64,000 nucleotides of DNA from Planctomycetota bacterium (GCA_014584315.1 JACTNA010000031.1:62001-126000), one strand, 5' to 3'; counted from the stretch's first letter, positions 56,513 to 64,000 are shown. A program made the numbers and translations. Notes: generated by a model not told the origin, from the sequence alone.

Positions 56513-57159
56513 GCGGGCGAACGCGGACAGCGATCGCGGCTGCGGCCTGCGCGCTCGCGCTGGGCGCGTGCGTCGAGCAGCGCGTCACCTACAACCGGCC
56601 GATGTTCGCCGGGCTGCCGGGGGTGCAGTCCAACCGGCCGATCGTCGGCGATGCGCCGAGGGGCTACCGCGATCCGACGCGCGTCGAGGGCGGGTCCATC
56701 GTGGTCGAGCACCAGGACGGCACGACGACGCTGGTGGCACGGTCGGCGGCGCACCTGGTCGCGCACATCCAACGCACGCTGGTCGAGGACGAGGAGGAGT
56801 TGTTTCTCTCGCAGGTCCTGAGCGAGTTGACGGTGCGGGAGTGCCGGGAGAACGGCGTCGATCCGGCGGAGGCGTTCCGCTACCTCCGGCAGCACCGCGA
56901 CGAAGTGCTCAAGGTGCTGGCGCGGATGCAGGCAGGGGAGAGATCGCCCTACGTCGTCGTGCAGAAGATCGACGACCGCGTGTACCGCGTGCTGCTCACC
57001 GGGCTGGCGGCGCGGGGCCTGCGGTGGCGCGGATTCGATATGGTGCTCGAAGGGGGAGGGTGGGATTCGGATCGCGTGGACGAGGAGGGCAAGCCGGTCT
57101 TCCGGCAGAGCAACTGGCGGCTTCGGTGGTTCGTGCCGGCCGCTGCTCCGTCGTCGTAG
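56509..57159 (+). CDS. Hypothetical lipoprotein coupled to nadB
   Basis: This 216-residue protein has lipobox LALGAC (Cys21). The mature part has VTYNRPMFAGLPGVQSNRP, a helical segment AAHLVAHIQRTLVEDEEELF, and a C-terminal strand region ending SNWRLRWFVPAA. No family is recognised. ATG overlaps the nadB stop (ATGA), so translation is coupled. It is convergent with nrdR, 8 nt away. The envelope location is read from the lipobox; function is unknown. Confidence 0.72.
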   Translation: MSGRTRTAIAAAACALALGACVEQRVTYNRPMFAGLPGVQSNRPIVGDAPRGYRDPTRVEGGSIVVEHQDGTTTLVARSAAHLVAHIQRTLVEDEEELFLSQVLSELTVRECRENGVDPAEAFRYLRQHRDEVLKVLARMQAGERSPYVVVQKIDDRVYRVLLTGLAARGLRWRGFDMVLEGGGWDSDRVDEEGKPVFRQSNWRLRWFVPAAAPSS

Positions 57160-57167
57160 GGCGTCGG

Positions 57168-57662
57168 TCATGCCTCGAAGAGCGGCTGCTGGTCGGGGGT
57201 GGAGCGAGGTCGGGACGCCAGGTCGTCGAGTTCCGCCTTGAGTTCCTGGATGGTCTCGATGCGAAGATGCTCGGAGGCGAAGCGGATGTAGGCGACGGGG
57301 TCGATCTCGCGGAGGCGTGCCATGACGCGCTCGCCGATGATGCTGCTCGCCACCTCGCGGTCGAAGTCGCGGGTCAGTTCCTCCTCGACCTCCTCGACGA
57401 TGCGTCGCTTGACGGCCTCGGGGACGGGCCGCTTGCCGCACGCCGCGGCGATCCCCGCCAGCACCCGCTCCGGGTCGAACGGGACGCGCGTGCCGTCGCG
57501 CTTCACGACCGTGAGACGGTTGGTCTGCTCGGCTCGCTCGTACGTGGTGAACCGCCGCCCGCACTTGAGGCACTGCCGACGGCGACGGATCACGCGCCCC
57601 CCCTCGCTGGCCCGCGAGTCGATGACCTTGTCGTCGGCGGCGTTGCAGTAGGGGCAGATCAT
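57168..57662 (-). CDS. nrdR: Transcriptional repressor NrdR
   Basis: This 164-residue regulator of ribonucleotide reductase genes has an N-terminal zinc ribbon with Cys3, Cys6 (MICPYC), Cys31 and Cys34 (CLKCGRRF). An ATP-cone includes VVKRDGTRVPFDPERVLAGI and VEEVEEELTRDFDREVASSI, with ERVMARLREIDPVAYIRFAS. It is the canonical full-length NrdR. No nrd genes lie nearby, so it acts in trans. A 6-bp inverted repeat TTGACG...CGTCAA (57712-57717, 57732-57737) lies upstream, with no proven role. Confidence 0.97.
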   Translation of the reverse strand: MICPYCNAADDKVIDSRASEGGRVIRRRRQCLKCGRRFTTYERAEQTNRLTVVKRDGTRVPFDPERVLAGIAAACGKRPVPEAVKRRIVEEVEEELTRDFDREVASSIIGERVMARLREIDPVAYIRFASEHLRIETIQELKAELDDLASRPRSTPDQQPLFEA

Positions 57663-57711
57663 GGGCCGTCCGCGAGAGGTGGGGCCTGGTGGCCGCGCGT
57701 GCCCCGACATC

Positions 57712-57737
57712 TTGACGAACGGGGGGCGATCCGTCAA
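57712..57737. promoter_or_regulatory. Inverted repeat between nrdR and the thrS leader
   Basis: TTGACG (57712-57717) and CGTCAA (57732-57737) with a 14-nt spacer, a possible operator for nrdR or the thrS leader promoter. Confidence 0.35.
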
Positions 57738-57767
57738 AGCGGGCCTCCCGTGCCGGTCGTCCGGCCG

Positions 57768-57773
57768 TATACT
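57768..57773 (+). promoter_or_regulatory. -10 box of the thrS leader
   Basis: TATACT, followed by 8 nt and the GTG of a Thr-rich leader peptide. It matches the leaderless spacing seen at other genes. No -35 was found. Confidence 0.65.
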
Positions 57774-57781
57774 CGGGTGCA

Positions 57782-57844
57782 GTGAACGCCCACCTCGCCT
57801 CCACGACCGCCACCACGACGACCGCCGGCCGGGCCGGGGGGTAG
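57782..57844 (+). CDS. Threonine-rich thrS leader peptide
   Basis: GTG (57782-57784) opens a 20-codon frame that ends at TAG (57842-57844). The product is MNAHLASTTATTTTAGRAGG, counting GTG as Met. Six of 20 codons are Thr (ACG, ACC, ACC, ACG, ACG, ACC at 57803-57823), with four in a row. The codons lie just before a segment (57830-57839) that is perfectly complementary to the 5' arm of the terminator. TATACT lies 8 nt upstream and no SD is present, so it is probably translated as a leaderless frame. Its position between a promoter and a terminator before thrS, and the cognate amino acid, make it a strong attenuator leader candidate. Peptides this short cannot be proven by homology. Confidence 0.8.
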   Translation: MNAHLASTTATTTTAGRAGG

Positions 57845-57907
57845 CGGCGGTTCGCCAGGTGGACCGACCGAACCCGCCCCGGCCCGCGAGCCGGGGTCTT
57901 TGCTTTT
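57830..57907 (+). promoter_or_regulatory. Attenuator: antiterminator and intrinsic terminator of thrS
   Basis: Terminator: stem 57877-57883 / 57890-57896 (CCCCGGC and GCCGGGG, loop 57884-57889) followed by TCTTTGCTTTT (57897-57907). Antiterminator: 57830-57839 (CGGGCCGGGG) pairs perfectly over 10 bp with 57877-57886 (CCCCGGCCCG), overlapping the terminator 5' arm. A weaker 57845-57854 / 57869-57878 pairing also touches it. A ribosome at the leader stop would mask 57830-57841 and favour termination; one stalled at Thr codons would free it. Confidence 0.78.
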
Positions 57908-57959
57908 GGGCGGCGGCGTAGGCTGTTGCCACGAGACCGACACACGACGGAGAGGAACG

Positions 57960-60092
57960 ATGAGCCAGGTCGCTTCGAAGGTCATCCGCATCACGCTTCC
58001 GGACGGGTCGGTGAAGGAGTTCGCCGGCCCTGTGACGGCGCGGCAGGTGGCGGAGGCGATCGGGCCGCGGCTGGCGCAGGCGGCCGTCGGGGCGAAGATC
58101 GACGGCGAACTGAGCGACCTGTCGGCGGTGATCGACCGCGACTGCCGCGTGTCGATCGTGACGGAGAAGACCCGCGACGGCCGGCCGGACCCGGATGCGC
58201 TGTACCTGCTGCGCCACTCGGCGGCGCACGTGATGGCGGAAGCGATCCAGCGGATCGTGCCGGATGCGCAACTCGTGTACGGGCCGCCGCTGGAGACGGG
58301 GTTCTACTACGACATCCGTTTCCCGGATGACCGGCCGCTGAAGGAAGGGGACTTCGAGGCGATCGAAAGCGAGATGGCGAAGATTGTCCGGGAGGACCGG
58401 CCGTTCACGCGGTACGAGATGGCGGCCGAGGACGGGCTGGCGAAGTTGCGTGCGGAAGGGAGCAAGTACAAGGTTGACAACGCGGAGCGGGCGATCGGCG
58501 CCGGCGAGTCGGAACGGGGCCTGGAGAGGCCCCGCCCCGTTCAGTTGTCTTGGTATGCGACGGGCGAGCCGGGCAAGGACTGGGAGGACCTCTGCCGCGG
58601 CCCGCATCTGCCCAGCACGGGCCGGATCGGCGCGTTCAAGGTGATGTCGCTGGCGTCGTCGTATTGGCACGGCGACGAGAACTCCGACCGGCTCACCCGC
58701 GTCTACGGCACGGCGTTCTTCTCGAAGAAGGACCTCGACGAGCACCTGGCGCGGCTGGAAGAGGCGAAGAAGCGCGACCACCGCGTGATCGGCAAGCAGT
58801 TGCGCCTGTTCCACATCGACGAGATGGTGGGGCAGGGGCTGGTGCTCTGGACGCCGCGCGGGTCGATCGTGCGCAAGGAGTTGCAGTCGTTCATCGGCGA
58901 GGAGTTGCGCAAGCAGGGGTATTTCGAGGTCTTCTCGCCGCACGTGGGGAAACTGGACCTCTACCGGACGAGCGGGCACTTCCCGTATTACGCGGAGAGC
59001 CAGTTCCCGCCGATCGTGGAGCGGGAGTCGCTCGGCGCGCTGGCGGCGGAGGGGTGCTCGTGCGCCGAGTACGCGAACCGGCTCTCGAAGGGCGAGATCG
59101 AGGGCTACCTGCTCAAGCCGATGAACTGTCCGCACCACGTCAAGATATTCGCCAGCGAGCCGCACTCGTACCGCGACATGCCGGTACGGCTGGCGGAGTT
59201 CGGCACGGTCTACCGCTGGGAGCAGTCGGGCGAGTTGAGCGGGATGCTGCGGGTGCGGTGCTTCACGCAGGACGATGCGCACCTCTTCTGCACGCCGGAG
59301 CAGGTCGGGCCGGAGGTGCTCGGTTGCCTGGAACTGGTGAAGGTCATCTTCGCAACGCTGGGGATGCAGGACTACCGGGTGCGCGTGGGGCTGCGCGACC
59401 CGGACTCGGCCAAGTACGTCGGCAAGCCTGAGAACTGGGACCGGGCCGAGGCATCGTGCCGCGAGGCGGCGAAGACCCTGGGCGTGCCGTTCACGGAGGA
59501 GCCGGGCGAGGCGGCGTTCTACGGGCCGAAGATCGACTTCGTGGTCAAGGACGTGATCGGGCGCGAGTGGCAACTGGGCACGGTGCAGGTGGACTACAAC
59601 CTGCCGGAGCGGTTCGACCTCAGTTACATCGGGGCGGACAACAAGCCGCACCGGCCCGTGATGATCCACCGCGCGCCGTTCGGGAGCATGGAGCGGTTCG
59701 TGGGGTTCCTGATCGAACACTTCGCGGGTGCGTTCCCCACGTGGCTCTCGCCGGAGCAGGTGCGGGTGCTGCCGGTGAGCGAGAAGACGGAGGCCTATGC
59801 CAAGCGGGTGCTGGCCGCGCTGGTCGAGGCGCGGGTGCGGGCGACGGCGGATCTGGCGAACGAGCGCCTGCAGGCCAAGATCCGCCACGCGGCGGAGGAG
59901 AAGGTGCCGTACCTGCTTGTGGTCGGCCCGCGCGACGAGGAGGCGGGGACGGTGTCAGTGCGGGCGCGCGGGGTGCAGCAGGACCTCGGGGCGATGGGGC
60001 TGGCGGAGTTCGTGACGACGATTCAGGGCGAGATCGCGGGCCGCGGGGCGGAGACGGTGCTGGGCCGGTTCAATGGCGAGCGCCAGACATGA
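57960..60092 (+). CDS. thrS: Threonyl-tRNA synthetase
   Basis: This 710-residue class II aminoacyl-tRNA synthetase has a TGS domain (about 1-70, ITLPDGSVKEFAGPVTARQV). The editing domain has the HxxxH motif His86-x3-His90 (RHSAAHVMAEAI) and DLCRGPH. The catalytic core has GLVLWTPRGS, MNCPHHVKIF (zinc Cys), YRDMPVRLAEFGTVYRWE and QDDAHLFC. A C-terminal anticodon-binding domain follows (VRVLPVSEKTEAYAKRVLAA). Length is slightly above the usual 640 because of an insertion near residue 180 (ESERGLERPRPVQLSW). GGAGAGG lies 4 nt before the ATG, which follows a terminator-attenuator leader. The stop overlaps the next gene as ATGA. Confidence 0.97.
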   Translation: MSQVASKVIRITLPDGSVKEFAGPVTARQVAEAIGPRLAQAAVGAKIDGELSDLSAVIDRDCRVSIVTEKTRDGRPDPDALYLLRHSAAHVMAEAIQRIVPDAQLVYGPPLETGFYYDIRFPDDRPLKEGDFEAIESEMAKIVREDRPFTRYEMAAEDGLAKLRAEGSKYKVDNAERAIGAGESERGLERPRPVQLSWYATGEPGKDWEDLCRGPHLPSTGRIGAFKVMSLASSYWHGDENSDRLTRVYGTAFFSKKDLDEHLARLEEAKKRDHRVIGKQLRLFHIDEMVGQGLVLWTPRGSIVRKELQSFIGEELRKQGYFEVFSPHVGKLDLYRTSGHFPYYAESQFPPIVERESLGALAAEGCSCAEYANRLSKGEIEGYLLKPMNCPHHVKIFASEPHSYRDMPVRLAEFGTVYRWEQSGELSGMLRVRCFTQDDAHLFCTPEQVGPEVLGCLELVKVIFATLGMQDYRVRVGLRDPDSAKYVGKPENWDRAEASCREAAKTLGVPFTEEPGEAAFYGPKIDFVVKDVIGREWQLGTVQVDYNLPERFDLSYIGADNKPHRPVMIHRAPFGSMERFVGFLIEHFAGAFPTWLSPEQVRVLPVSEKTEAYAKRVLAALVEARVRATADLANERLQAKIRHAAEEKVPYLLVVGPRDEEAGTVSVRARGVQQDLGAMGLAEFVTTIQGEIAGRGAETVLGRFNGERQT

Positions 60093-60394
60093 CCGAGATC
60101 GTAATCGTCATCAAGGAACCCCCGGACGGCGGGTTCACGGCGCGCGCCCTCGGGCATTCCATCTTCACCAAGGGTGACGACATGGACGCCCTGCGCGAGA
60201 AGGTCCGCGACGCGGTTCGGTGCCACGTTGACGACGACGCGAGCCGACCCCGGGGCATGACCCTTCGGTTCTGTGGGCTGATGGCGCGTCGGGATCGACG
60301 CCGCCTATCCTCCCGCCCCTCGCACCGTTCCGGCCGTTTCGCCTATGTTCCGCCGTCTTATCCCACGCAGCACGCCGGCGTCCGTCCGTCGTGA
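60089..60394 (+). CDS. HicB-like protein with atypical C-terminal extension
   Basis: This 101-residue protein's first 65 residues (VIKEPPDGGFTARALGHSIF, DDMDALREKVRDAVRCHVDD) match the HicB/DUF1902-like antitoxin fold family, often found alone rather than with a HicA toxin. Residues 66-101 are Arg/Ser/Pro-rich, unlike typical family ends, and overlap the start of the next gene by 50 nt. A frameshift or stop loss near codon 65 is possible. ATG overlaps the thrS stop. No toxin gene is adjacent. Confidence 0.65.
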   Translation: MTEIVIVIKEPPDGGFTARALGHSIFTKGDDMDALREKVRDAVRCHVDDDASRPRGMTLRFCGLMARRDRRRLSSRPSHRSGRFAYVPPSYPTQHAGVRPS

Positions 60395-61730
60395 CCTTCG
60401 GCTGATGACCGCCGACGGTGTGCTGTACTCCTGCATGGTGGGGACGGGGGAGACGTATTTCGCGGCGTTCGCGCTGGCGATCGGGCTTGGGGAGGTGATG
60501 GCGGGGCTGGTCGCCTCCGTGCCGCTGGTCACGGGGGCGTTCCTGCAACTGGTCTCGCCTTGGGCGGTGGCGCGGCTGGGGTCGCTGCGCCGGTGGGTGG
60601 TGATCTGCGCCACGGTGCAGTCGCTGAGTTTCCTGCCGCTGGCGGCCGGGGCGATCGCGGGGACGATGCCCGCGTGGCTGCTCTTCCTGGTGGTAGCGGT
60701 GTATTGGGCGGTGAACTACGGCCAAGGCCCGGCGTGGAACACCTGGGTGACGACGCTCGTGCCGCGGCGCATCCGCGCACGCTACTTCGCCAACCGCTCG
60801 CGCGTGGCGCAGTTCGGCACGCTGGGCGGGCTGGTCATCGGCGGCGTGGTGCTGCACGCGGTGAAGGGATCGAGCAACGCGGTCCATGCCTACGCGGCGT
60901 TGTTCCTCGCGGCGGCCGCCGCGCGCTTCGCGGCGAGCCGGTGCATCGCGGGGCAGAGCGAGCCGACGCCGATCCCGCGCGACTTCCGGCACGTGGGGTG
61001 GCGCGAGATGGCGTCGCGCTGGCGCCACGGGCACGACGCGCGGCTGCTGACGTACATGCTGGCGATGCAGGTGGCGGTGCAGATCAGCGGGCCGTACTTC
61101 ACGCCGTACATGCTGGCGCGGCTGGAGTTCAGTTACGCGCAGTTCATGCTGCTGGTGAGCGTGTCGTTCGTGGCGCGGATGATCTGCCTGCCCTACATCG
61201 GGCGTCTGGCGCACGCGCTCGGGCCTCGCGCGGTGCTGTGGATCGGTGGGCTGGGCATCCTGCCGCTCTCCGCGCTGTGGATCGTCTCGGACAACTACTG
61301 GTACCTCATCGCGACGCAGGTTCTGGCGGGCGCGATGTGGGCGTGCTACGAGATGGCGACGTTCCTGCTGCTGTTCGAGACCATCCCCGCGAGCGAGCGC
61401 ACCAGCGTGCTGACGCTCTTCAACTTCGCCAACGCGCTGGCGATCGTGGGGGGCGCGCTGGTCGGGGCGGCGGTGCTGACGCTCTTCCACGCCGAGCCGT
61501 GGGTCTACTTCCTGATCTTCGGCCTGTCGTTCGCGGCGCGGGTCTGCACGGTGCCGCTGCTCGCGCGCGTGCGGGTGCCGGAGTTCGAGCCGGTCGTCCT
61601 GCCGCTGCGAACGATCGCGGTGCGACCGTCGGCAGGCTCCCTGGACCGCCCGGTGCTGGCGGGCATCGACGAAGAGACCCCCGCGCCCGGCGAGCCGGAG
61701 CGGGCCGGCGAACCCGCCGACGCGCGGTGA
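60345..61730 (+). CDS. Major facilitator superfamily transporter
   Basis: This 461-residue membrane protein has about 10-12 hydrophobic helices, including LVASVPLVTGAFLQLVSPWA, WLLFLVVAVYWAVNYGQGPA and FMLLVSVSFVARMICLP. The order and polar residues fit a MFS permease; RVAQFGTLGGLVIGG near the N-terminal domain suggests a drug/metabolite-type member. The C-terminal 50 residues are Pro/Ala-rich and cytoplasmic. Substrate is unknown. It overlaps the preceding gene by 50 nt and is likely translated from the thrS transcript or an internal promoter (TATCCT at about 60306). Confidence 0.85.
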   Translation: MFRRLIPRSTPASVRRDLRLMTADGVLYSCMVGTGETYFAAFALAIGLGEVMAGLVASVPLVTGAFLQLVSPWAVARLGSLRRWVVICATVQSLSFLPLAAGAIAGTMPAWLLFLVVAVYWAVNYGQGPAWNTWVTTLVPRRIRARYFANRSRVAQFGTLGGLVIGGVVLHAVKGSSNAVHAYAALFLAAAAARFAASRCIAGQSEPTPIPRDFRHVGWREMASRWRHGHDARLLTYMLAMQVAVQISGPYFTPYMLARLEFSYAQFMLLVSVSFVARMICLPYIGRLAHALGPRAVLWIGGLGILPLSALWIVSDNYWYLIATQVLAGAMWACYEMATFLLLFETIPASERTSVLTLFNFANALAIVGGALVGAAVLTLFHAEPWVYFLIFGLSFAARVCTVPLLARVRVPEFEPVVLPLRTIAVRPSAGSLDRPVLAGIDEETPAPGEPERAGEPADAR

Positions 61731-61737
61731 CCGCTGG

Positions 61738-62736
61738 ATGGCGCGGGCGGCTTCGCCCGATAGACGATCCATGCACGCACGAACGCGCGACTCCGGACCG
61801 CGCTGGTTGTTCGTTTCGGGCGCGAACCGCTCGGGCACGACCTGGGTCGGGCGGATGCTCGACGAACACCCCGAAGTGATGGTCCGGGGCGAGTGCGCGT
61901 TCTTCCGCGAGGACGCGGGCATCGACCGTTGGGACGACACCGAGGACGCGCGGGCGTGGGTGAACGGGTGCTCGACGAGCGGCGCGCTGTTCGGCGCGCT
62001 CGACCCCGCGTCGATCTCCGGGACGGACGCGCGGGAGCGTATCGAGCGGCTCTATCGGCGTGTCTTCGCGCCGGGGATGGGCGTGCGTGTGCTGGGCGAT
62101 CGCACGCCCTATCACTCGTGCGTGTGCGCGGATCGGCTTCACGCTGCCTTCCCGGACGCGGTGTTCGTGGAGGTCGTCCGCGACGGGCGCGACACCGCCG
62201 TTTCGTCCGCGTTCAAGCAGGTCACGCAGGGCAAGAGCGTCGAGTTGTGGGGCGGGCCGGGTCCGGCGGCCGCCGTTCGCCGCGGGATCGCCGGAGGGGC
62301 CAGGGTCGGCGACGGATCGGGGTTCCGGCTGTTCACCGACGACGCGGTCGAGTTCTTCGCGCGACGGTGGGTGCGCTCGGTCGAGGGCGGGGCACGGGCG
62401 AGCACGATCTTCGGCGAGCGGTTCGCCACCCTGCGCTACGAGTCGTTGATCGCCGACGCGGCGCCCGGGATTGCCGGCGTGTTCGAGATGCTGGGGGTCG
62501 CGGAACCGGGGCCGAACGCGCGCCGCGCGGCCGAGCGGCAGCGGTTCGAGCGCGTGACGGGGCGGGCGCGCGGGCGGGCGGAGCCAGGCTCGCTCGCGCG
62601 CAGCGCTTCGCCCGGCGACTGGCGGCGGTGGTTCACGCCCCGCGACGAGGAGGTCTTCGACGCGATCGCGGGTGAAACGCTCACGCGGCTGGGGTACGCG
62701 CGCGCCGGTGCGGCCTCGTCGTTGAGCGTGCCGTAG
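61738..62736 (+). CDS. Sulfotransferase-family protein
   Basis: This 332-residue protein has a P-loop-type sulfotransferase fold: WLFVSGANRSGTTWVGRML with the 5'-phosphosulfate-binding loop, GDRTPYHSCVCADRL, and VFVEVVRDGRDTAVSSAFKQ, the 3'-phosphate-binding segment. ATG at 61771 (MHARTRDS) is also possible; the domain starts near 61801 in either case. It lies 7 nt after the MFS gene. It probably transfers sulfate from PAPS to a carbohydrate or small molecule. Substrate is not predictable. Confidence 0.85.
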   Translation: MARAASPDRRSMHARTRDSGPRWLFVSGANRSGTTWVGRMLDEHPEVMVRGECAFFREDAGIDRWDDTEDARAWVNGCSTSGALFGALDPASISGTDARERIERLYRRVFAPGMGVRVLGDRTPYHSCVCADRLHAAFPDAVFVEVVRDGRDTAVSSAFKQVTQGKSVELWGGPGPAAAVRRGIAGGARVGDGSGFRLFTDDAVEFFARRWVRSVEGGARASTIFGERFATLRYESLIADAAPGIAGVFEMLGVAEPGPNARRAAERQRFERVTGRARGRAEPGSLARSASPGDWRRWFTPRDEEVFDAIAGETLTRLGYARAGAASSLSVP

Positions 62737-62739
62737 ACT
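62734..62739 (+). promoter_or_regulatory. -10 box of the 62747 gene (leaderless)
   Basis: TAGACT 7 nt before ATG, overlapping the 3' end of the upstream gene. No SD. Confidence 0.55.
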
Positions 62740-62746
62740 CCCGACC

Positions 62747-63487
62747 ATGACCGAGCCGGTGCGAATCGCGATGTGGTCCGGCCCGCGGAACATATCGACC
62801 GCGCTGATGCGATCCTTCGGCAGCCGCACCGACACGGCCGTCGTGGACGAGCCGCTCTACGCCCATTACCTCAAGGCGACCGGCGCGGACCACCCGGGGC
62901 GCGACGAGGTCATCGCGCACCACGAAACGGACTGGCGAAGCGTCGTGGAGTATCTGACCGGCCCCGTGCCCGGCGACAAGCGCGTGTTCTACCAGAAGCA
63001 CATGGCGCACCACCTGCTGCCGGGAATGGAACGCGCGTGGATCGGTGGGCTGACGAACTGCTTCCTCATCCGCGACCCGGCGGAGGTCATCACGAGTTTC
63101 GTGAAGGTCGTCGCGGACCCGACGCCCGAGGACCTGGGCTTGCCGCAGCAGTGGGAGTTGTTCGAGGCCGAGCGGGAGCGCACGGGGCGCACGCCGCCGG
63201 TGATCGACTCGCGGGACGTGCTGTCGGAGCCGGCGGCGATGCTCGCGCTGCTGTGCGAGCGTGTCGGGGTCGCGTTCGACGTGGAAATGCTCCGGTGGGA
63301 GGCCGGGCCGCGCGAGACGGACGGCGTGTGGGGCCCGCACTGGTACGCGAGCGTGTACCGATCGACCGGGTTCGAGCCGTACCGGGCGAAGGAGGAGCCG
63401 GTTCCGGAGCGGCTTCGCGGCGTACACGAGCGGTGCCGGGCGATCTACGACCGCATGGCGGAGCACCGATTGCGCGTTCAGGGCTGA
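62747..63487 (+). CDS. P-loop sulfotransferase-like protein
   Basis: This 246-residue protein opens IAMWSGPRNISTALMRSFGS, a P-loop variant shared by sulfotransferase-like families often misannotated as branched-chain aminotransferase-associated. Other motifs are FYQKHMAHHLLPGM, NCFLIRDPAEVITSFVKV and VIDSRDVLSEPAAMLALLCE. It differs clearly from the upstream sulfotransferase. It is preceded by TAGACT at 7 nt. The 3' end overlaps the convergent lipoprotein gene by 10 nt. Confidence 0.85.
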   Translation: MTEPVRIAMWSGPRNISTALMRSFGSRTDTAVVDEPLYAHYLKATGADHPGRDEVIAHHETDWRSVVEYLTGPVPGDKRVFYQKHMAHHLLPGMERAWIGGLTNCFLIRDPAEVITSFVKVVADPTPEDLGLPQQWELFEAERERTGRTPPVIDSRDVLSEPAAMLALLCERVGVAFDVEMLRWEAGPRETDGVWGPHWYASVYRSTGFEPYRAKEEPVPERLRGVHERCRAIYDRMAEHRLRVQG

Positions 63488-63912
63488 GCAGCGAGCGCGG
63501 CGTCCGCGAGCCGCCCGAGCGCGGCGTCCGGGTCGGTTTCCTCCAGCGAGAGGCTTCGCCCCATCCGGCGCACGACGAGTTGGACGTACGCGCTCTCGCC
63601 GGGGCGGACCTCGACGCGTCGTGCCGCGCTGGCACGGGCCTCGACACGGACGTGGTGCTCGCCGGGGCTGACGTGCAGCGGCAGGTACTCGCCCTGTGCG
63701 AGCGTGCCGGCGTGCTGCTGGTCGAGGTAGACCTCGGCGGGGCTGCGCGAGAGCGGCGCACGAGGGCGGTAGACGTAGATCACCGCGCTGTCCGGGCCGA
63801 CGAACTCGGGTCGGAATCCGGTGCGAGGGCGCGATGCGCACGCCGCGAGCGTGGCGCACAGGGCAAGCCCGATCAGCAAGGTGGGCCTGAAGCGGGCGTG
63901 CCGAGCGGGCAT
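63478..63912 (-). CDS. PEGA/DUF2846-like lipoprotein
   Basis: This 144-residue lipoprotein has lipobox TLAAC (Cys25). The mature domain SAVIYVYRPRAPLSRSPAEV, YLDQQHAGTLAQGEYLPLHV, SPGEHHVRVEARAS matches the DUF2846/PEGA pattern of small beta-sandwich envelope lipoproteins. GGGAG spans the stop of the upstream flavin-reductase-like gene, and the ATG at 63912 is 2 nt after that stop. It is convergent with the sulfotransferase-like gene (10-nt overlap). Confidence 0.82.
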   Translation of the reverse strand: MPARHARFRPTLLIGLALCATLAACASRPRTGFRPEFVGPDSAVIYVYRPRAPLSRSPAEVYLDQQHAGTLAQGEYLPLHVSPGEHHVRVEARASAARRVEVRPGESAYVQLVVRRMGRSLSLEETDPDAALGRLADAALAAQP

Positions 63913-63914
63913 GG

Positions 63915-64000
63915 TTACTCCCGCCCGTACATGCGCGAGGCGAGCACCTGCCCGACGAAGAGTTCGTGATCGGCCTCGAGGTCGAAGTGTCGGACGACCT
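63915..64000 (-). CDS. Flavin-reductase-like protein, C-terminal fragment
   Basis: Only the last 28 codons of a minus-strand gene that continues beyond the right edge are present. The residues read VVRHFDLEADHELFVGQVLA then SRMYGRE and stop (TAA 63917-63915). DHELFVGQV resembles the C-terminal DHxLFxGEV of flavin reductase/FMN-binding split-barrel proteins. The stop lies 2 nt before the lipoprotein ATG, so the two genes are co-transcribed. Confidence 0.55.
   Translation of the reverse strand, partial: VVRHFDLEADHELFVGQVLASRMYGRE

Noticed and set aside
57857..57866. T-box-like AGGTGGACCG in the thrS leader
   Set aside because: The T-box core AGGGUGGNACCGCG is only partly matched. The leader before the terminator is about 100 nt, too short for Stem I, and the Thr-rich frame and perfect antiterminator explain the region better.
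57661..57921. Plus-strand 86-codon frame in the nrdR-thrS gap
   Set aside because: It runs through the promoter, leader peptide and terminator, has no SD and shows no protein-like pattern.

Overview
The window is high-GC (about 70%) bacterial chromosome, most likely from a Phycisphaerae-type planctomycete. The signs are eight predicted secreted proteins ending in paired GC-type dockerin-like repeats, a LEPR-XLL protein, a PEP-CTERM-like protein, a DUF1559-type prepilin and a Ser/Thr kinase with a TolB/PD40-like C-terminus. No rRNA, tRNA, CRISPR array or insertion sequence was seen. Taxonomy is inferred from gene content only.

Layout. 1-450: left edge of a MntA/HepT-type toxin-antitoxin pair. 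499-6997 (minus): five-gene operon of a sialate O-acetylesterase-like SGNH hydrolase followed by a YtfQ-YtfR-YtfT-YjfF sugar ABC transporter. 7040-8882 (plus): two bacterial PH-domain proteins and DNA-3-methyladenine glycosylase I, diverging from the operon through a perfect inverted repeat that contains both start codons. 8930-20156: exported proteins (subtilase, beta-propellers, HAF-like repeats), a Rieske oxygenase, a PknB-like kinase and a one-domain asparaginase. 20159-22543: a beta-carbonic-anhydrase-like protein with a Lys-rich partner, a porin-like protein and a PAS-LuxR regulator. 22747-27438: fused hydantoinase/5-oxoprolinase and a LOG-family protein. 27446-34270: tandem FG-GAP-like dockerin proteins, DUF1801, PEP-CTERM, DUF3568 lipoprotein and LEPR-XLL protein. 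34600-37587: groEL, a 67-residue protein, groES and a pseudo-receiver. 37746-48923: rmuC, more exported proteins, an M60-like metallopeptidase, a 297-residue leucine-free FG/aromatic-rich low-complexity protein and a prepilin. 49070-54807: overlapping two-component genes (CHASE-PAS kinase, receiver, receiver-kinase, receiver-HDOD). 54845-57662: nadB, a lipoprotein and nrdR. 57768-61730: thrS with an apparent attenuator, a HicB-like protein and an MFS transporter. 61738-64000: two sulfotransferase-like proteins, a PEGA/DUF2846-like lipoprotein and the end of a flavin-reductase-like gene.

Expression signals show two patterns. Eleven genes or leader peptides have a TANNNT hexamer only 6-9 nt before ATG/GTG and no Shine-Dalgarno (SD) sequence, which fits leaderless transcription. 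Most dockerin-protein genes instead have TTGNGC-like -35 boxes 16-18 nt from TANNNT, a leader of about 30-75 nt and often an SD.

The most interesting element lies before thrS. A TATACT box is followed 8 nt later by a GTG-started 20-codon frame with six Thr codons, a perfect 10-bp antiterminator and an intrinsic terminator, all between nrdR and thrS. This has the layout of ribosome-mediated transcription attenuation of threonyl-tRNA synthetase.
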